Source: Euryarchaeota archaeon UBA463 (lineage in GTDB: Archaea; Thermoplasmatota; Poseidoniia; Poseidoniales; Thalassarchaeaceae). From it: a stretch of DNA of 43,980 nucleotides. Below, piece after piece: positions 14,737 through 23,834 of the stretch (its first letter is position 1; each line of letters begins with the position of its first letter). The stretch is from NCBI GenBank assembly GCA_002501805.1, contig DAOI01000012.1, positions 44,340 to 88,319 of the forward strand, given 5' to 3'. Position numbers and translations under genes: made by a program. The notes beneath the pieces are model-generated. The model saw only the letters and a list, made by a program, of their open reading frames with translations. It was not told the origin of the DNA and did not search any database.

Positions 14737-17604
14737 ATGTCTAAACGCCAGGGGATATGGAAATGTCCGAATTGTCGGAAGCATCAGGTGTGGAAAATAA
14801 GGAGTTCCTCAACAACGAAACTAGATAGGAAATGCATGGAATGTGACATTAGGGTCAGAGTTACTCTAGATAGGTCTTCTACGGGTCAAGGTAGGAAGGA
14901 ATCTGTCGAAATATGGGAAAGATCGCCTAAATTGACAGATGATGAGCTGAATAGAGAGGTCGAGGTAAGAGATTCCGAGGAGGAGTTGCATACATCAAAG
15001 GAAAACATTGTGAGAGGGGAAGTTCATATTCAGTCTGGTTTATCAAAAATTTATGCCGATGATTGGAAGCCTCTAGAAAGTCTTAATTTCCCTAGTAAAA
15101 TAGATTCCAAACTAATTCGTACGGAGCTCCTTAGATTCGTTTCAGAAAGAAACGAAGGATACCTGGATATTGTAGCAGGGTGTTGGGACTCTATGTCGCC
15201 CCCCTCATTATTTGATGGGCATGAATTCCATGAATTCAGTTTGGAGTTTGAGGAAAGGATGCTTGAAAATCTGTCTCAGAGGATTCTAGAGCCACACTTG
15301 ATTGATATCAGGGAAATGGAAGTATTGCCCAGAAGAAAAGGCGTCGCTCATATCTCTAGAAGGTCCACCAGACTAGTTCTTGATCTCAGGATTTGCTTAC
15401 GCAGAATTGCACATTACCACTCCATAACAATCGAACAGCGTTTAGATTGGCAGAGATGGATGCTGAGAACGAGAGTGGTTGATGAGCACCTGAAGGATCT
15501 GTTTACTAATGGACTGGAAACTCAAGATGGGAGTAAGTTTACCGGCAAGGGATTCAGGTCAACGTGGCAGGAAGGAATAGTTGCGTGTGCGTCTGCGATG
15601 ACAAGAGCGGTTGACCTACCGAGTTCGGATGTTACTTATGCTGATGTCATAGCCCCAATGATTAGAGATACTGGTTTGGCCATGGCAATGGGGCAGACTC
15701 CTACAGAGGTCTTTGCGGCGCAGATGGGAAAGGCGGAATCTTACATGGACGGGGGTAATCCCGGATCGGGAGGACGGGATCTCCATATTGGAAATTGGGA
15801 GAAGAGAGTTTTACCTCCTACTGCCCCTCTACCTACAGCTAGTGCAACCACTACAGGAATAGCTCTAGCAGCACAGAGACTTGGAGTTTCACGTTTCCAT
15901 CTGGCTCCTGTGGGAGAAGGATGCAGTAGCAGTGGCGAGTTTTGGGAAGCGATGAATCTTGCCGGTACTAGGGGGCTGCCCATATGCTACATGATACAGA
16001 ACAATCAGATAGCCCTAGACACATTTGTAGTTGGTCAGTCGGGTGCTGAGACTTTCGGAGACAAAGGACCAGCAATGGGGATTCCCTCATGGACTATTGA
16101 TGGTTCCGATCCCGGGCAATTTTACTCGTCTACCGCAGTAGCCAGAGAGATCGCTGTTTCGGGAGGAGGTTCGACTTTGATACATGTAGAGACCATGAGG
16201 GGGTGCGGGCATGCTCATCATCACGATGATTTGTATCTTGGCTCTCCTTCTGGAAATCCTCCTGGTTATGTCGATAGGGAGTTACTTGAATACTGGTCGG
16301 ATAAGGATCCTGTCCCGAATCATCGTGAATATCTAATTAGGAACGGGTGCAGTGAGAAGTTACTAATCGGAATAGAGACAGAAGAGAGAAAGATGGTTGA
16401 TGATTGCAGAAATGAGATGGAATCTATGCCCTGGCCAGAAGGACATTCTGTTGGTGAGGGAGTAACTAGTCTGACAGATGCCAGAAGTCATTCACAGCAA
16501 ATCAGTGATTTGGATGGACAGCTTTCAATTTCTGAATCACCTCTACGGCCCGGAGAGGAGGCTCTTCTTTTCTCGGATGCTTCGAATTCTTGGACGTTCA
16601 GTAGGGCTATTCAAAATGCGATGGTAGAGATTGCTGATTCCTATGGAGATGATGTTGTATTCATGGGAGAGGATATGGAAATAGCGGGGGCCTTTGGAAT
16701 GAATCTTCCTCTCAAAGCAAAGGGGCATGAGGATAAGCTTCTCGACATGCCTCTCTCAGAGGCCATCATAATCCACTCTGCCACTGGAGCCGCATTGGGG
16801 GGCATGAGACCAGTCGCTGAAATTCAATTTGGCGGTTTCGCAGCACTTGCCATGAATCCTCTAATCAATAATGCGGCTCAGTTGAGATGGAGGTGGGGTG
16901 CTGAGGTTCCACTTACTGTGAGAATTCCATTGGGTGCGAAGACAAGAAGCGGGCCATTCCATGCAAATATGATAGAGTCTTGGTTTACTAACGATCCTGG
17001 CCTAGTAATCGCTTTCCCAAGTAATCCCCAAGATGCTTATGACTTGATGGTAGAGGGGCACTCAATTCCTGACCCTTTTCTTTTTTTGGAGCATATTGGA
17101 CTATATGGCTTGAGAGGAGGTAAAACAGGATGGGGGGAGTCGATTAATCAGATAGTCGACACTGAGTCTGTGAAGAAAAGGTTGGATGCTAGGGAGCTCT
17201 CCATTGGAAAGGCCAGGGTAATCAGAGGAGGGAGTGATCTAACCATAATCACTTGGGGAGCCATGGTCCATGTTGCTCTTGAGGCCTCTAGAATGGCTTC
17301 ATTGGAAGGCTATGAGGCGGAAGTAATAGATTTGAGAACTATACAGCCTTTCGATGAGAAAACTTGTATCGAGTCAGTAAATAGAACGGGTAGGATGATT
17401 ATCCTACAGGAGGCACAATGGACGGGAGGAATTGGGCATACGATAAGTAGCAGGATCATTGAGCAATCGTTTTGGAGTCTTGAATGCGCTCCTGTCGTTA
17501 TCGGTGCGCTAGATACCCCAGTACCATTTTCTCCCTCTCTTGAGGACCATACTGTCCCAACTGCTGAATTGGTACTTAGACACATAATCAGATCGTGTAA
17601 TTGA
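14737..17604 (+). CDS. Fused 2-oxoacid dehydrogenase E1 (alpha-beta) with N-terminal zinc ribbon
   Basis: A 955-residue protein. Residues 1-40 form a zinc ribbon (Cys10, Cys13, Cys33, Cys36). Residues 110-235 are mostly helical and unassigned. About 240-560 is the E1 alpha part: RTRVVDEHL, WQEGIVAC, GSGGRDLHIG, and the thiamin diphosphate motif GEG (393-395) to NN (422-423), with Glu replacing the usual Asp, then HAHHHDDLY. About 615-955 is the E1 beta part: FMGEDM, GAALGGMRPVAEIQFGGF, RIPLGAKTRSGPFH, VIDLRTIQPFDEKT, ILQEAQWTGGIG. It should decarboxylate a branched-chain or aryl 2-oxoacid, or pyruvate, and acylate a lipoyl E2. No E2, E3 or lipoylation gene lies in the window. Alpha and beta are separate genes in most organisms. 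Confidence 0.88.
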   Translation: MSKRQGIWKCPNCRKHQVWKIRSSSTTKLDRKCMECDIRVRVTLDRSSTGQGRKESVEIWERSPKLTDDELNREVEVRDSEEELHTSKENIVRGEVHIQSGLSKIYADDWKPLESLNFPSKIDSKLIRTELLRFVSERNEGYLDIVAGCWDSMSPPSLFDGHEFHEFSLEFEERMLENLSQRILEPHLIDIREMEVLPRRKGVAHISRRSTRLVLDLRICLRRIAHYHSITIEQRLDWQRWMLRTRVVDEHLKDLFTNGLETQDGSKFTGKGFRSTWQEGIVACASAMTRAVDLPSSDVTYADVIAPMIRDTGLAMAMGQTPTEVFAAQMGKAESYMDGGNPGSGGRDLHIGNWEKRVLPPTAPLPTASATTTGIALAAQRLGVSRFHLAPVGEGCSSSGEFWEAMNLAGTRGLPICYMIQNNQIALDTFVVGQSGAETFGDKGPAMGIPSWTIDGSDPGQFYSSTAVAREIAVSGGGSTLIHVETMRGCGHAHHHDDLYLGSPSGNPPGYVDRELLEYWSDKDPVPNHREYLIRNGCSEKLLIGIETEERKMVDDCRNEMESMPWPEGHSVGEGVTSLTDARSHSQQISDLDGQLSISESPLRPGEEALLFSDASNSWTFSRAIQNAMVEIADSYGDDVVFMGEDMEIAGAFGMNLPLKAKGHEDKLLDMPLSEAIIIHSATGAALGGMRPVAEIQFGGFAALAMNPLINNAAQLRWRWGAEVPLTVRIPLGAKTRSGPFHANMIESWFTNDPGLVIAFPSNPQDAYDLMVEGHSIPDPFLFLEHIGLYGLRGGKTGWGESINQIVDTESVKKRLDARELSIGKARVIRGGSDLTIITWGAMVHVALEASRMASLEGYEAEVIDLRTIQPFDEKTCIESVNRTGRMIILQEAQWTGGIGHTISSRIIEQSFWSLECAPVVIGALDTPVPFSPSLEDHTVPTAELVLRHIIRSCN

Positions 17605-17652
17605 GCCTAATTGATTGGAAACGGTCATGAGTGTAATTGGTACGCGGTAACC

Positions 17653-18576
17653 ATGGACTGGGCGCTAGTCATAGCTGGCTTCGTCCTATTGATGACTGGG
17701 GGCGAGGTCGTAGTACAGGGAGCGATTGTAATCGCCAAGAGGATGCGTGTCCCTCCCCTACTAATAGGATTCACCATAGTAGCCGTAGGGACATCTCTTC
17801 CAGAGTTGGCGGTCTCCCTGGAGGCAGTTGCTGGAAATCAACCAGATCTGGCTGTTGGTGGCGTATTGGGATCAAATGTAGCCAATGTGATGCTTGTTCT
17901 TGGAACTGCTTCAATGCTCGGCGCGGCTAGCGACCCCGGGAAGGGAGTTAGAAGAGATGCTAAGGCGATGATGTTCGCCTCGTTTTTGCTTCTGGGGGCC
18001 GTTTACTTGGGAGAGATTAGTATTTATTTTGGTGCATTGATGTTGGCGAGTCTGATTGGATACTATGCCTACTCTTACTTCAACACCAAGGAGGAAGATT
18101 CGGAGATTGAAGATAGCTGGGTCCCCGATAATATCGCGATAGCAACTCTAGTGACTGCAATAGGGGGAGTTCTGATTTGGAAGGGTGCCGATTTACTGAT
18201 AGAAGGAGCCACGGGAATCGCCACAAGTATGGGAATTTCTGAAGCTATTATCGGACTTTCTGTGATTGCTTTGGGGACTTCTCTTCCCGAGCTAGCAGTG
18301 ACCATAGTAGCTGGATTAAGGGGCCAGGGAGGTGTTGCCGTGGGTAATGTCTTAGGATCCAATATGATGAATATTCTTGGGATATTAGGAGTAACAGCGC
18401 TGATAGGAGGTGGGATCTCGGTGAATCCAGGATTTGCTGAAAGGGACATATGGGTGATGCTACTCACCTCTGGTCTTGTCGCGGCAATGTTACTAGATGA
18501 TAGAGAGATTGGGCGGAGAACTGGTTTTTCCATGGTTGCCGGGTATATTTTGTACATGGCGTACCTCTATCTCTAA
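17653..18576 (+). CDS. Na+/Ca2+ exchanger family (CaCA) cation antiporter
   Basis: A 307-residue, about 10-helix membrane protein. The two inverted alpha repeats are clear: GTSLPELAVSLEA with GSNVANVMLVLG in the first half, and GTSLPELAVTIVAG with GSNMMNILGILG in the second. The Glu of each LPELA coordinates the cation in this family (YrbG/NCX_Mj type). It would export Ca2+ (or another cation) against Na+ or H+. The ATG at 17653 is preferred over an in-frame start at 17611, since it begins directly with the first helix (MDWALVIAGFVLLM). A short acidic cytoplasmic loop (EEDSEIEDSW) separates the halves. Confidence 0.93.
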   Translation: MDWALVIAGFVLLMTGGEVVVQGAIVIAKRMRVPPLLIGFTIVAVGTSLPELAVSLEAVAGNQPDLAVGGVLGSNVANVMLVLGTASMLGAASDPGKGVRRDAKAMMFASFLLLGAVYLGEISIYFGALMLASLIGYYAYSYFNTKEEDSEIEDSWVPDNIAIATLVTAIGGVLIWKGADLLIEGATGIATSMGISEAIIGLSVIALGTSLPELAVTIVAGLRGQGGVAVGNVLGSNMMNILGILGVTALIGGGISVNPGFAERDIWVMLLTSGLVAAMLLDDREIGRRTGFSMVAGYILYMAYLYL

Positions 18577-18600
18577 GACCAACCACCCGTTCCAGCTGTC

Positions 18601-19746
18601 ATGGTAGACTTCAACCTCACCGAAGAGCAGATAATGATTAGGGATATGGCTAGAGAGTTCTGCGAGGTAGAGGTCACACCCCATGCTGAGGAATGGGATA
18701 GAAATGGCACGTACCCAAGGGATGCTATAACCAAAGCCCACGAATTAGGACTCTTGAACGTCACAATTCCAGAGGAGTACGGAGGTGCTGGGATGTCTAG
18801 TGTGGATGAGATGATAATCTGTGAGGAGCTCTCTAGGGGAGATCCTGGATTTGGTACAGCCGCTTACCACACTATGCTTGCTTCATTGCCGATTTTGACA
18901 GGGGGAACCGAGGAGCAGAAAGCAGAATATCTGGGAAGAGTCACTGCAGGTAAGCTGGCAGCATACTGCGTTACCGAGCCTGATGCTGGATCTGATGTTC
19001 AAGCACTGAAAACTGAGGCTGTCAGAGATGGCGAAGAATACGTGATTAATGGAAGCAAGGCCTGGATATCAGGTGCTGGATATGCAGATTGGTTCTTCGT
19101 TCTGGCTTATACTGATAAAACAGCTGGATACGGGGGCCTTAGCGGTTTCATAGTGGATGCAGATTCTCCTGGAATAGAGCTTGGCAAAAAGGAGGATAAT
19201 ATGGGCCAGCGGTGTTCTGACACCAGAGGTGTCAATTTTACAGATGTTAGAGTGCCTCAATCTAATCTTATTGGCGGTATTGAGAACGGTGGATGGATGA
19301 ACGCAATGAAGGCATTCGATCACTCAAGACCTGCAGTAGCCGCTGCTGCCGTAGGAAATGCTAGGGGGGCGATGGAGGAGGCTTGGGGGTACGCTATGGA
19401 GAGGAAAACCTTCGGTAAGCCAATCTCAAAGCATCAGTCGATATCATTCATGCTAGCGGACATGGCAACTAAGATTGAGGCTGCCAGACTACTAACTCTG
19501 AGTGCAGCCAGTGCTCTAGACTCGGGAGAGAGGGCTACTCTAAAGGCGGCTCATGCTAAGAGGTTCGCTGCTGACATGTGCATGGAGGTTACTACAGATG
19601 CAGTCCAAGTCCTGGGAGGATACGGTTACTCGGAGGAGTATCCAGTGGCTAGAAGGATGAGAGGAGCGAAAATATACCAGATTTTTGAGGGTACCAGCCA
19701 GATCCAGAGAATGATTATCAGCAGAGAAATGATTCGTGGTAAATAA
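18601..19746 (+). CDS. Acyl-CoA dehydrogenase (FAD)
   Basis: A 381-residue protein of standard family length. The FAD/substrate motif CVTEPDAGSDV (123-133), SRPAVAAAAVGNARGA, RKTFGKPISKHQ, the FAD-binding VQVLGGYGYSEEYPVAR, and catalytic Glu363 in QIFEGTSQIQR are all present; Glu at that position is the short/medium-chain and branched-chain arrangement. It oxidises an acyl-CoA to the 2-enoyl-CoA and hands electrons to an electron-transfer flavoprotein not present here. It follows the exchanger by 24 bases and precedes the MocA-like gene by one base (TAA then T then ATG), so it is likely co-transcribed with that Mo-cofactor gene. Confidence 0.95.
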   Translation: MVDFNLTEEQIMIRDMAREFCEVEVTPHAEEWDRNGTYPRDAITKAHELGLLNVTIPEEYGGAGMSSVDEMIICEELSRGDPGFGTAAYHTMLASLPILTGGTEEQKAEYLGRVTAGKLAAYCVTEPDAGSDVQALKTEAVRDGEEYVINGSKAWISGAGYADWFFVLAYTDKTAGYGGLSGFIVDADSPGIELGKKEDNMGQRCSDTRGVNFTDVRVPQSNLIGGIENGGWMNAMKAFDHSRPAVAAAAVGNARGAMEEAWGYAMERKTFGKPISKHQSISFMLADMATKIEAARLLTLSAASALDSGERATLKAAHAKRFAADMCMEVTTDAVQVLGGYGYSEEYPVARRMRGAKIYQIFEGTSQIQRMIISREMIRGK

Positions 19747-19747
19747 T

Positions 19748-20323
19748 ATGGATAATGGGATAGGTTGTGTTATTCTAGCTGCGGGCAGGAGTAGTAGGCT
19801 AGGAAAGCCTAAGGCCCTCATCGAAGTCGAAGGAGTCTCTTTGATTTCATGGATATTATCGAGATTGACTAAGGTTGGTCTCCGGCCTATTGTAGTAACC
19901 AGAGAGGGACTTGTTGAGAAGATAAGAGACTCTGTGGGAGACATTGAAATTATCGTTAATGATGAACCTGAACTAGGCAGAACCGGATCTGTTAAGATAG
20001 GACTGAACCACCTAAGGGAAAAGAAGATGAGAGATCTGAGGATTCTTATCGTTCCAGTTGATAGACCAGGATTTTCGATTTCTACTCTTGAATTACTGAT
20101 AACCATGAAATCTAGTTCTTGCCCCTCTAGTGGAGGCAGGGGGGGGCATCCTTTGATAGTAGACGTTGACGACATCGAAAAGATTCTTCAGGCTCCTTCT
20201 GATTCTCCTCTGAATAGTATTATCAAGCCCAATAAGATAGATGTCGAAGATGAATTTCTGCATATGAATATAGATACACAGAAGGATGTTGATGATTTTC
20301 TCAGGGTTGTAGGATCTCTGTAA
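19748..20323 (+). CDS. MocA/MobA-like molybdenum cofactor nucleotidyltransferase
   Basis: A 191-residue protein from ATG 19748. The N-terminal nucleotide-binding signature LAAGRSSRLGKPK (about 9-21), the central IVNDEPELGRTGSVKIGL, and PVDRPGFS (in place of the usual D-M/Q-P motif) identify the GT-A-fold nucleotidyltransferase family that makes molybdopterin cytosine or guanine dinucleotide. Enzymes of the xanthine dehydrogenase family commonly need the cytosine form, and such an enzyme is encoded a few genes on, so MocA is the better guess (context inference). A sugar-phosphate nucleotidyltransferase cannot be excluded. Its 3' end overlaps the convergent permease by 23 bases. Confidence 0.75.
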   Translation: MDNGIGCVILAAGRSSRLGKPKALIEVEGVSLISWILSRLTKVGLRPIVVTREGLVEKIRDSVGDIEIIVNDEPELGRTGSVKIGLNHLREKKMRDLRILIVPVDRPGFSISTLELLITMKSSSCPSSGGRGGHPLIVDVDDIEKILQAPSDSPLNSIIKPNKIDVEDEFLHMNIDTQKDVDDFLRVVGSL

Positions 20324-21536
20324 GGCGCGGGTATTCGCCCATCGCCCAAAGAAACATTAGACCTACCAGAATAGCTGGTAATGTAGTATGAATTGTTGCC
20401 CATATGGAGGCTACCTTATGACGAACAAGCAAAGGGAATAATGCATCTCCGTCTTGAGAAATTGCATTTGCAACCAGAGCTGGGAAGGAAATTAACCCCT
20501 CGACATATGCAGATATAGCGATAATTTGAGGGCCACATCCAGGAACCAAGCCCACTGCTGCAGCGATCAAAACCGCTCCAATTCCTGATCCCTGATCTGA
20601 AATATCCGCTTCTGATATCCCGGATAGAATCATTCCGAATTCGAATATGAGATATGCCATAACAACCCAGAAAGTAACGAAAGCAGTCTCCGATGCTGCA
20701 TGTACCAATGTCTCATCAAAGGAATTCAATTTATCCCCTATTGTGGCTTCTGTATCGTCCCGAATAAAATTCTTGGATGAGATATACAGAATGATGGATA
20801 GCAGAGTTCCAATAAATCCGACCCATGTAACAATACCATCGCGAGTGGTGGGATCCCAAACAAGATCGGGAGAATAATCGGGATCTTGTGCATACCAAAT
20901 CAATAGAAGAATAGCCAAACAAAAGCCAACTAATGTTACTATCCACCAAGCTCTGTATCCTTGATGTAGGACTCTGTAGCCAAATCCATCTGGAACCTCT
21001 CTGGGCATATCCTGAATTATTTCCATATCTTTCCCTAAGTCTGATCTGTCCTTGATGTCAGATTCACTAGATTTGGACCATATGATGCCTAGTGGTGAAG
21101 AGGGCGTTACAGCTAATCTATCTACTGCAAAGCCCCATATTACTGCGACAGTGAAGGATGTCAGATGTACTACAATTACAGGTGCAAGGAATGAAACATC
21201 CTGGAAGACAGCCCCTATCAGTACAAACGCCGCATCCCCTAGGGTTGCGATTAGGGTCGCAATTACTGTTCCATAAGTGACATACCCTCTAGTATACATG
21301 GGCATGACAATAATTGCGCCCCCACATCCAGGAGTAAGTCCCATCAATGCTCCAATGAGTGGCTGTATACTCTGATTTTTTCTTATCCAGTCTACGAATT
21401 TACCCGCAGTGACATATTGTAACCAACTGAATAGTAAGACCATTACTGCTACGAAAACAGTGACTGCTAGAAATGCGTCACGCATTGAGACTACCAGTAC
21501 TTCCAAGGCTTCGTCAAGACTGATGCTTGACGACAT
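20301..21536 (-). CDS. Putative 10-helix heavy-metal/manganese or arsenic efflux-type permease
   Basis: A 411-residue integral membrane protein in two halves of about five helices with a cytoplasmic linker (about 165-210). Each half has a diagnostic motif: GALMGLTPGCGGAIIVMPMY in the first and AVGLVPGCGPQIIAISAYV in the second. This PGCG pair is the mark of the putative manganese transporter / ArsP_2 family as I remember it. The Cys-Gly motif suggests a thiophilic metal or oxyanion ligand. The ATG at 21536 is chosen over TTG 21566. It is divergent from the XdhC-like gene and convergent with the MocA-like gene, lying between two candidate Mo-cofactor factors. Confidence 0.7.
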   Translation of the reverse strand: MSSSISLDEALEVLVVSMRDAFLAVTVFVAVMVLLFSWLQYVTAGKFVDWIRKNQSIQPLIGALMGLTPGCGGAIIVMPMYTRGYVTYGTVIATLIATLGDAAFVLIGAVFQDVSFLAPVIVVHLTSFTVAVIWGFAVDRLAVTPSSPLGIIWSKSSESDIKDRSDLGKDMEIIQDMPREVPDGFGYRVLHQGYRAWWIVTLVGFCLAILLLIWYAQDPDYSPDLVWDPTTRDGIVTWVGFIGTLLSIILYISSKNFIRDDTEATIGDKLNSFDETLVHAASETAFVTFWVVMAYLIFEFGMILSGISEADISDQGSGIGAVLIAAAVGLVPGCGPQIIAISAYVEGLISFPALVANAISQDGDALFPLLVRHKVASIWATIHTTLPAILVGLMFLWAMGEYPRLTEILQP

Positions 21537-21662
21537 ATTTGATTCGGAGGGTTGCTCCACTATCAAATTTAGCTGAGTTGACTTTTCTCATTTTACCCCA
21601 TAATGGTTTGATGTTGATCTTTTTTATCTTTTCAGGAGTGAGCTCAAGAGCACAAGCGCAAA
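21537..21662. promoter_or_regulatory. Divergent spacer between the permease and XdhC-like genes
   Basis: The 126 bases contain an AT-rich core with T-runs (about 21610-21632) and an AGGAGTGAG stretch near 21634 that could act as a ribosome site for a start not in the XdhC frame. No convincing TATA box could be singled out. Short overlapping frames on both strands exist but are not credible genes. Confidence 0.25.
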
Positions 21663-22511
21663 GTGCTCGACCGGTATCCGAGAGACGTGTCAAGAGCTGT
21701 TCTTTCATGGGTCATAGAGCAGCTTGATGCGGGAGAAAGAGTTGCGATGGCATCTGTGATAGAGGCATTTGGGAGTGTCCCAGGTAAGCCAGGAGCCAAG
21801 CTAGCTGTCTCTACTTCGGGTAAGAAATTTGGAACTGTGGGGGGAGCTGGTCTTGAGCTTAGGATAGAGCAAAATCTTCTAGAAATGCTATCTAAATCAA
21901 AGTCTCAGATGAGGAAAACGGGTGGTAAGATTGAGACTTACTTACTGTATAAGGATGGGAAGGGAAAAGAAGTCGTAGCCCTTGATAGCCTGTGTGGGGG
22001 TCAGCTGAAGGTGTCTTTGGAGGTCATTGAACCGGTCCCACATATTCTGATTGCCGGAGGAGGCCATGTAGGCAAATCCGTATCCATAGTCTGTGATACG
22101 CTTGGCTGGCAACACAGTGTCTTTGATATTAGAAGTGAGTTCTCTAATCAACAGAGATTTCCGACGGCAACTGAGATAGTGTCGTGCTCAGTTGCAGATT
22201 TCCTAAAAAGGGAAAAATCTTCCTCTTTGAGTAGATTCTCCGATGTCCTAGTGCTTGGCCACGATTGGTCGGTAGATCAAGAGCTACTAATAGGTCTGCT
22301 CAGAGACTCTCCGGACAACCTTAGGATAGGCGTCATCGGTTCTAAGTCGAAATGGAAAGGTTTTGTTGAGGCCGCAGAGGAATCTGGAATAGGTAAAGAT
22401 GGCCTTTCTAATGCCAGATGCCCCATAGGACTGGAGATCGGGGCCGATAGTCCCGAGGAGATTGCCGTGGCAATATGTGCTGAGATTCTATCGATGGAAA
22501 GGGGAGCCTGA
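21663..22511 (+). CDS. XdhC/CoxI-family molybdenum hydroxylase maturation factor
   Basis: A 282-residue protein. The N-terminal CoxI/XdhC domain is seen in WVIEQLDAGERVAMASVIEAFGSVPGKPGAKLAV followed by GTVGGAGLE, although the Cys often present in the GGGC motif is replaced. The C-terminal Rossmann domain has HILIAGGGHVGKSV, FDIRSEFSNQQRFP, VIGSKSKWKGF and CPIGLEIGADSPEEIAVAICAEI. XdhC proteins bind the Mo cofactor and help insert the sulfurated form in xanthine dehydrogenase-family enzymes. The start is GTG 21663 (GTG 21687 is also possible). Its placement upstream of the three Mo-hydroxylase subunits supports the role. Confidence 0.88.
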   Translation: MLDRYPRDVSRAVLSWVIEQLDAGERVAMASVIEAFGSVPGKPGAKLAVSTSGKKFGTVGGAGLELRIEQNLLEMLSKSKSQMRKTGGKIETYLLYKDGKGKEVVALDSLCGGQLKVSLEVIEPVPHILIAGGGHVGKSVSIVCDTLGWQHSVFDIRSEFSNQQRFPTATEIVSCSVADFLKREKSSSLSRFSDVLVLGHDWSVDQELLIGLLRDSPDNLRIGVIGSKSKWKGFVEAAEESGIGKDGLSNARCPIGLEIGADSPEEIAVAICAEILSMERGA

Positions 22512-22550
22512 TAGACGAAGACTGAAATTAGTCCTCCCTGACCGAATGAT

Positions 22551-23768
22551 GTGCGAGTAACCGCTGCCGGGGCCATTTTCTTATTTCTGATGCCACTACT
22601 AAGTGGTTGCATAATCGGAGATGATGTGTCTGTTTTTGAAGAAGAAATTGTGGATGAGCCTTTCGGGCCATACACCGTAGTAGCCCCTATTGACACCGGC
22701 ATTAATGTCTACCATAACCACTTCATTATGAATGAGAGTTATCCACAGTCGCTACTCGATGGCTTGAATGTGACAATGATATGTGATATCACAACAGAGG
22801 GATCTTGGCAGGAGAGATATGAAGCTGACAAAGAGGACTGTTGGGATTTGATATCACCTTCAGATATAGTATGGTTCAAGGGAACTAGGATTATTGGCAC
22901 ATCCCCAGATAACGGAACTGATATACCAATCTTGGATGATCCCCAAGATGGGCATGGTACTGCTGTCACGGGAGCGGTATTAGATGCTAATCCTGAAGCG
23001 GTTATTTTCTTCGTTGAGGGGTTCAGCGATGCTGCCGTTCTGGCGGCTGCCAATCAGCCATTAGTCGATATCATCACTACCAGTTTCGGTCCCATCGGAT
23101 CAGTGCCAGTTCCCGGTATAGAAGATGCTACCAAGGTAGCGGTTGTTCAGAACAAGAAAATTCATGCTGGAGCGGCTGATAACTCCCCCTCTCCCGCAGT
23201 TCAGGACTCGACTGCTGGGCCTCCATGGAGCATTGGCGTTTCTGGATACGCCGAGGAAGGAGACGATCAAAAAGAAACAATGAGTGGTTCATATCCCGAT
23301 ATTGCTGCTGATTGGACCCAAATTCTTCCCAATCATGACGACATTGACGGGTACCATGAAACCTCAGGGACCTCATTCGCTACGCCTAGAACGGCGGGGC
23401 TTCTATCGAAGATAATACTGACTCTAAGATTCGACTACAACGACTTTTCCTCTGGAGCTGACCCGGTTCTGAGATCAGGATTTATGATCCAGGGAGATGG
23501 TATGAACATCTCAAATGACCATCTACGTGATGCTCTTAACTTGTCTGCCTGGTATCCCTCGTCCTCTACGTGGGACCCATTGTCCGGAACTATGCCAATA
23601 TCTCCTGTGGCGCCCTGCTCACAAGTAGGCTGGGGCGTGGTGAACGAGAGTAATGTTCAGCCTATCATCGATCATCTGAGAGGGGATGCGGAGATGTCTC
23701 AGAGACCTTCTGATGTTGTAATGTGCATGGAGGCTAATCAAGCCATCAGAGAGGCCTACTGGACATAG
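22551..23768 (+). CDS. Subtilisin-like (S8) serine protease lipoprotein
   Basis: A 405-residue protein starting at GTG 22551 (nearby ATGs are out of frame or blocked). It has a signal peptide with lipobox LLSGC (Cys20). The S8 triad is readable: Asp48 (VVAPIDTGIN), His135 (DGHGTAVTG) and Ser275 (SGTSFATPRTAG). The usual oxyanion Asn motif (SAGN) is replaced by IHAGAADNS around residues 204-212, so catalysis may be altered. Many Cys residues (79, 97 and C-terminal ones) suggest disulfides. It is anchored outside the cell. It is not obviously linked to the Mo genes on either side, 39 bases after the XdhC-like gene. Confidence 0.85.
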   Translation: MRVTAAGAIFLFLMPLLSGCIIGDDVSVFEEEIVDEPFGPYTVVAPIDTGINVYHNHFIMNESYPQSLLDGLNVTMICDITTEGSWQERYEADKEDCWDLISPSDIVWFKGTRIIGTSPDNGTDIPILDDPQDGHGTAVTGAVLDANPEAVIFFVEGFSDAAVLAAANQPLVDIITTSFGPIGSVPVPGIEDATKVAVVQNKKIHAGAADNSPSPAVQDSTAGPPWSIGVSGYAEEGDDQKETMSGSYPDIAADWTQILPNHDDIDGYHETSGTSFATPRTAGLLSKIILTLRFDYNDFSSGADPVLRSGFMIQGDGMNISNDHLRDALNLSAWYPSSSTWDPLSGTMPISPVAPCSQVGWGVVNESNVQPIIDHLRGDAEMSQRPSDVVMCMEANQAIREAYWT

Positions 23769-23834
23769 AAAATACAAAAATGGAACAATGCCCGATACCG
23801 ATGGTTTCAATAAAGGACTTCTTCAAGTTAGCCC

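Noticed and set aside
21514..21727. Short frames on both strands between the permease and the XdhC-like gene
   Set aside because: Neither has a domain, and both overlap better-supported genes. The AGGAGTGAG site there is in a frame that does not lead to a plausible protein.
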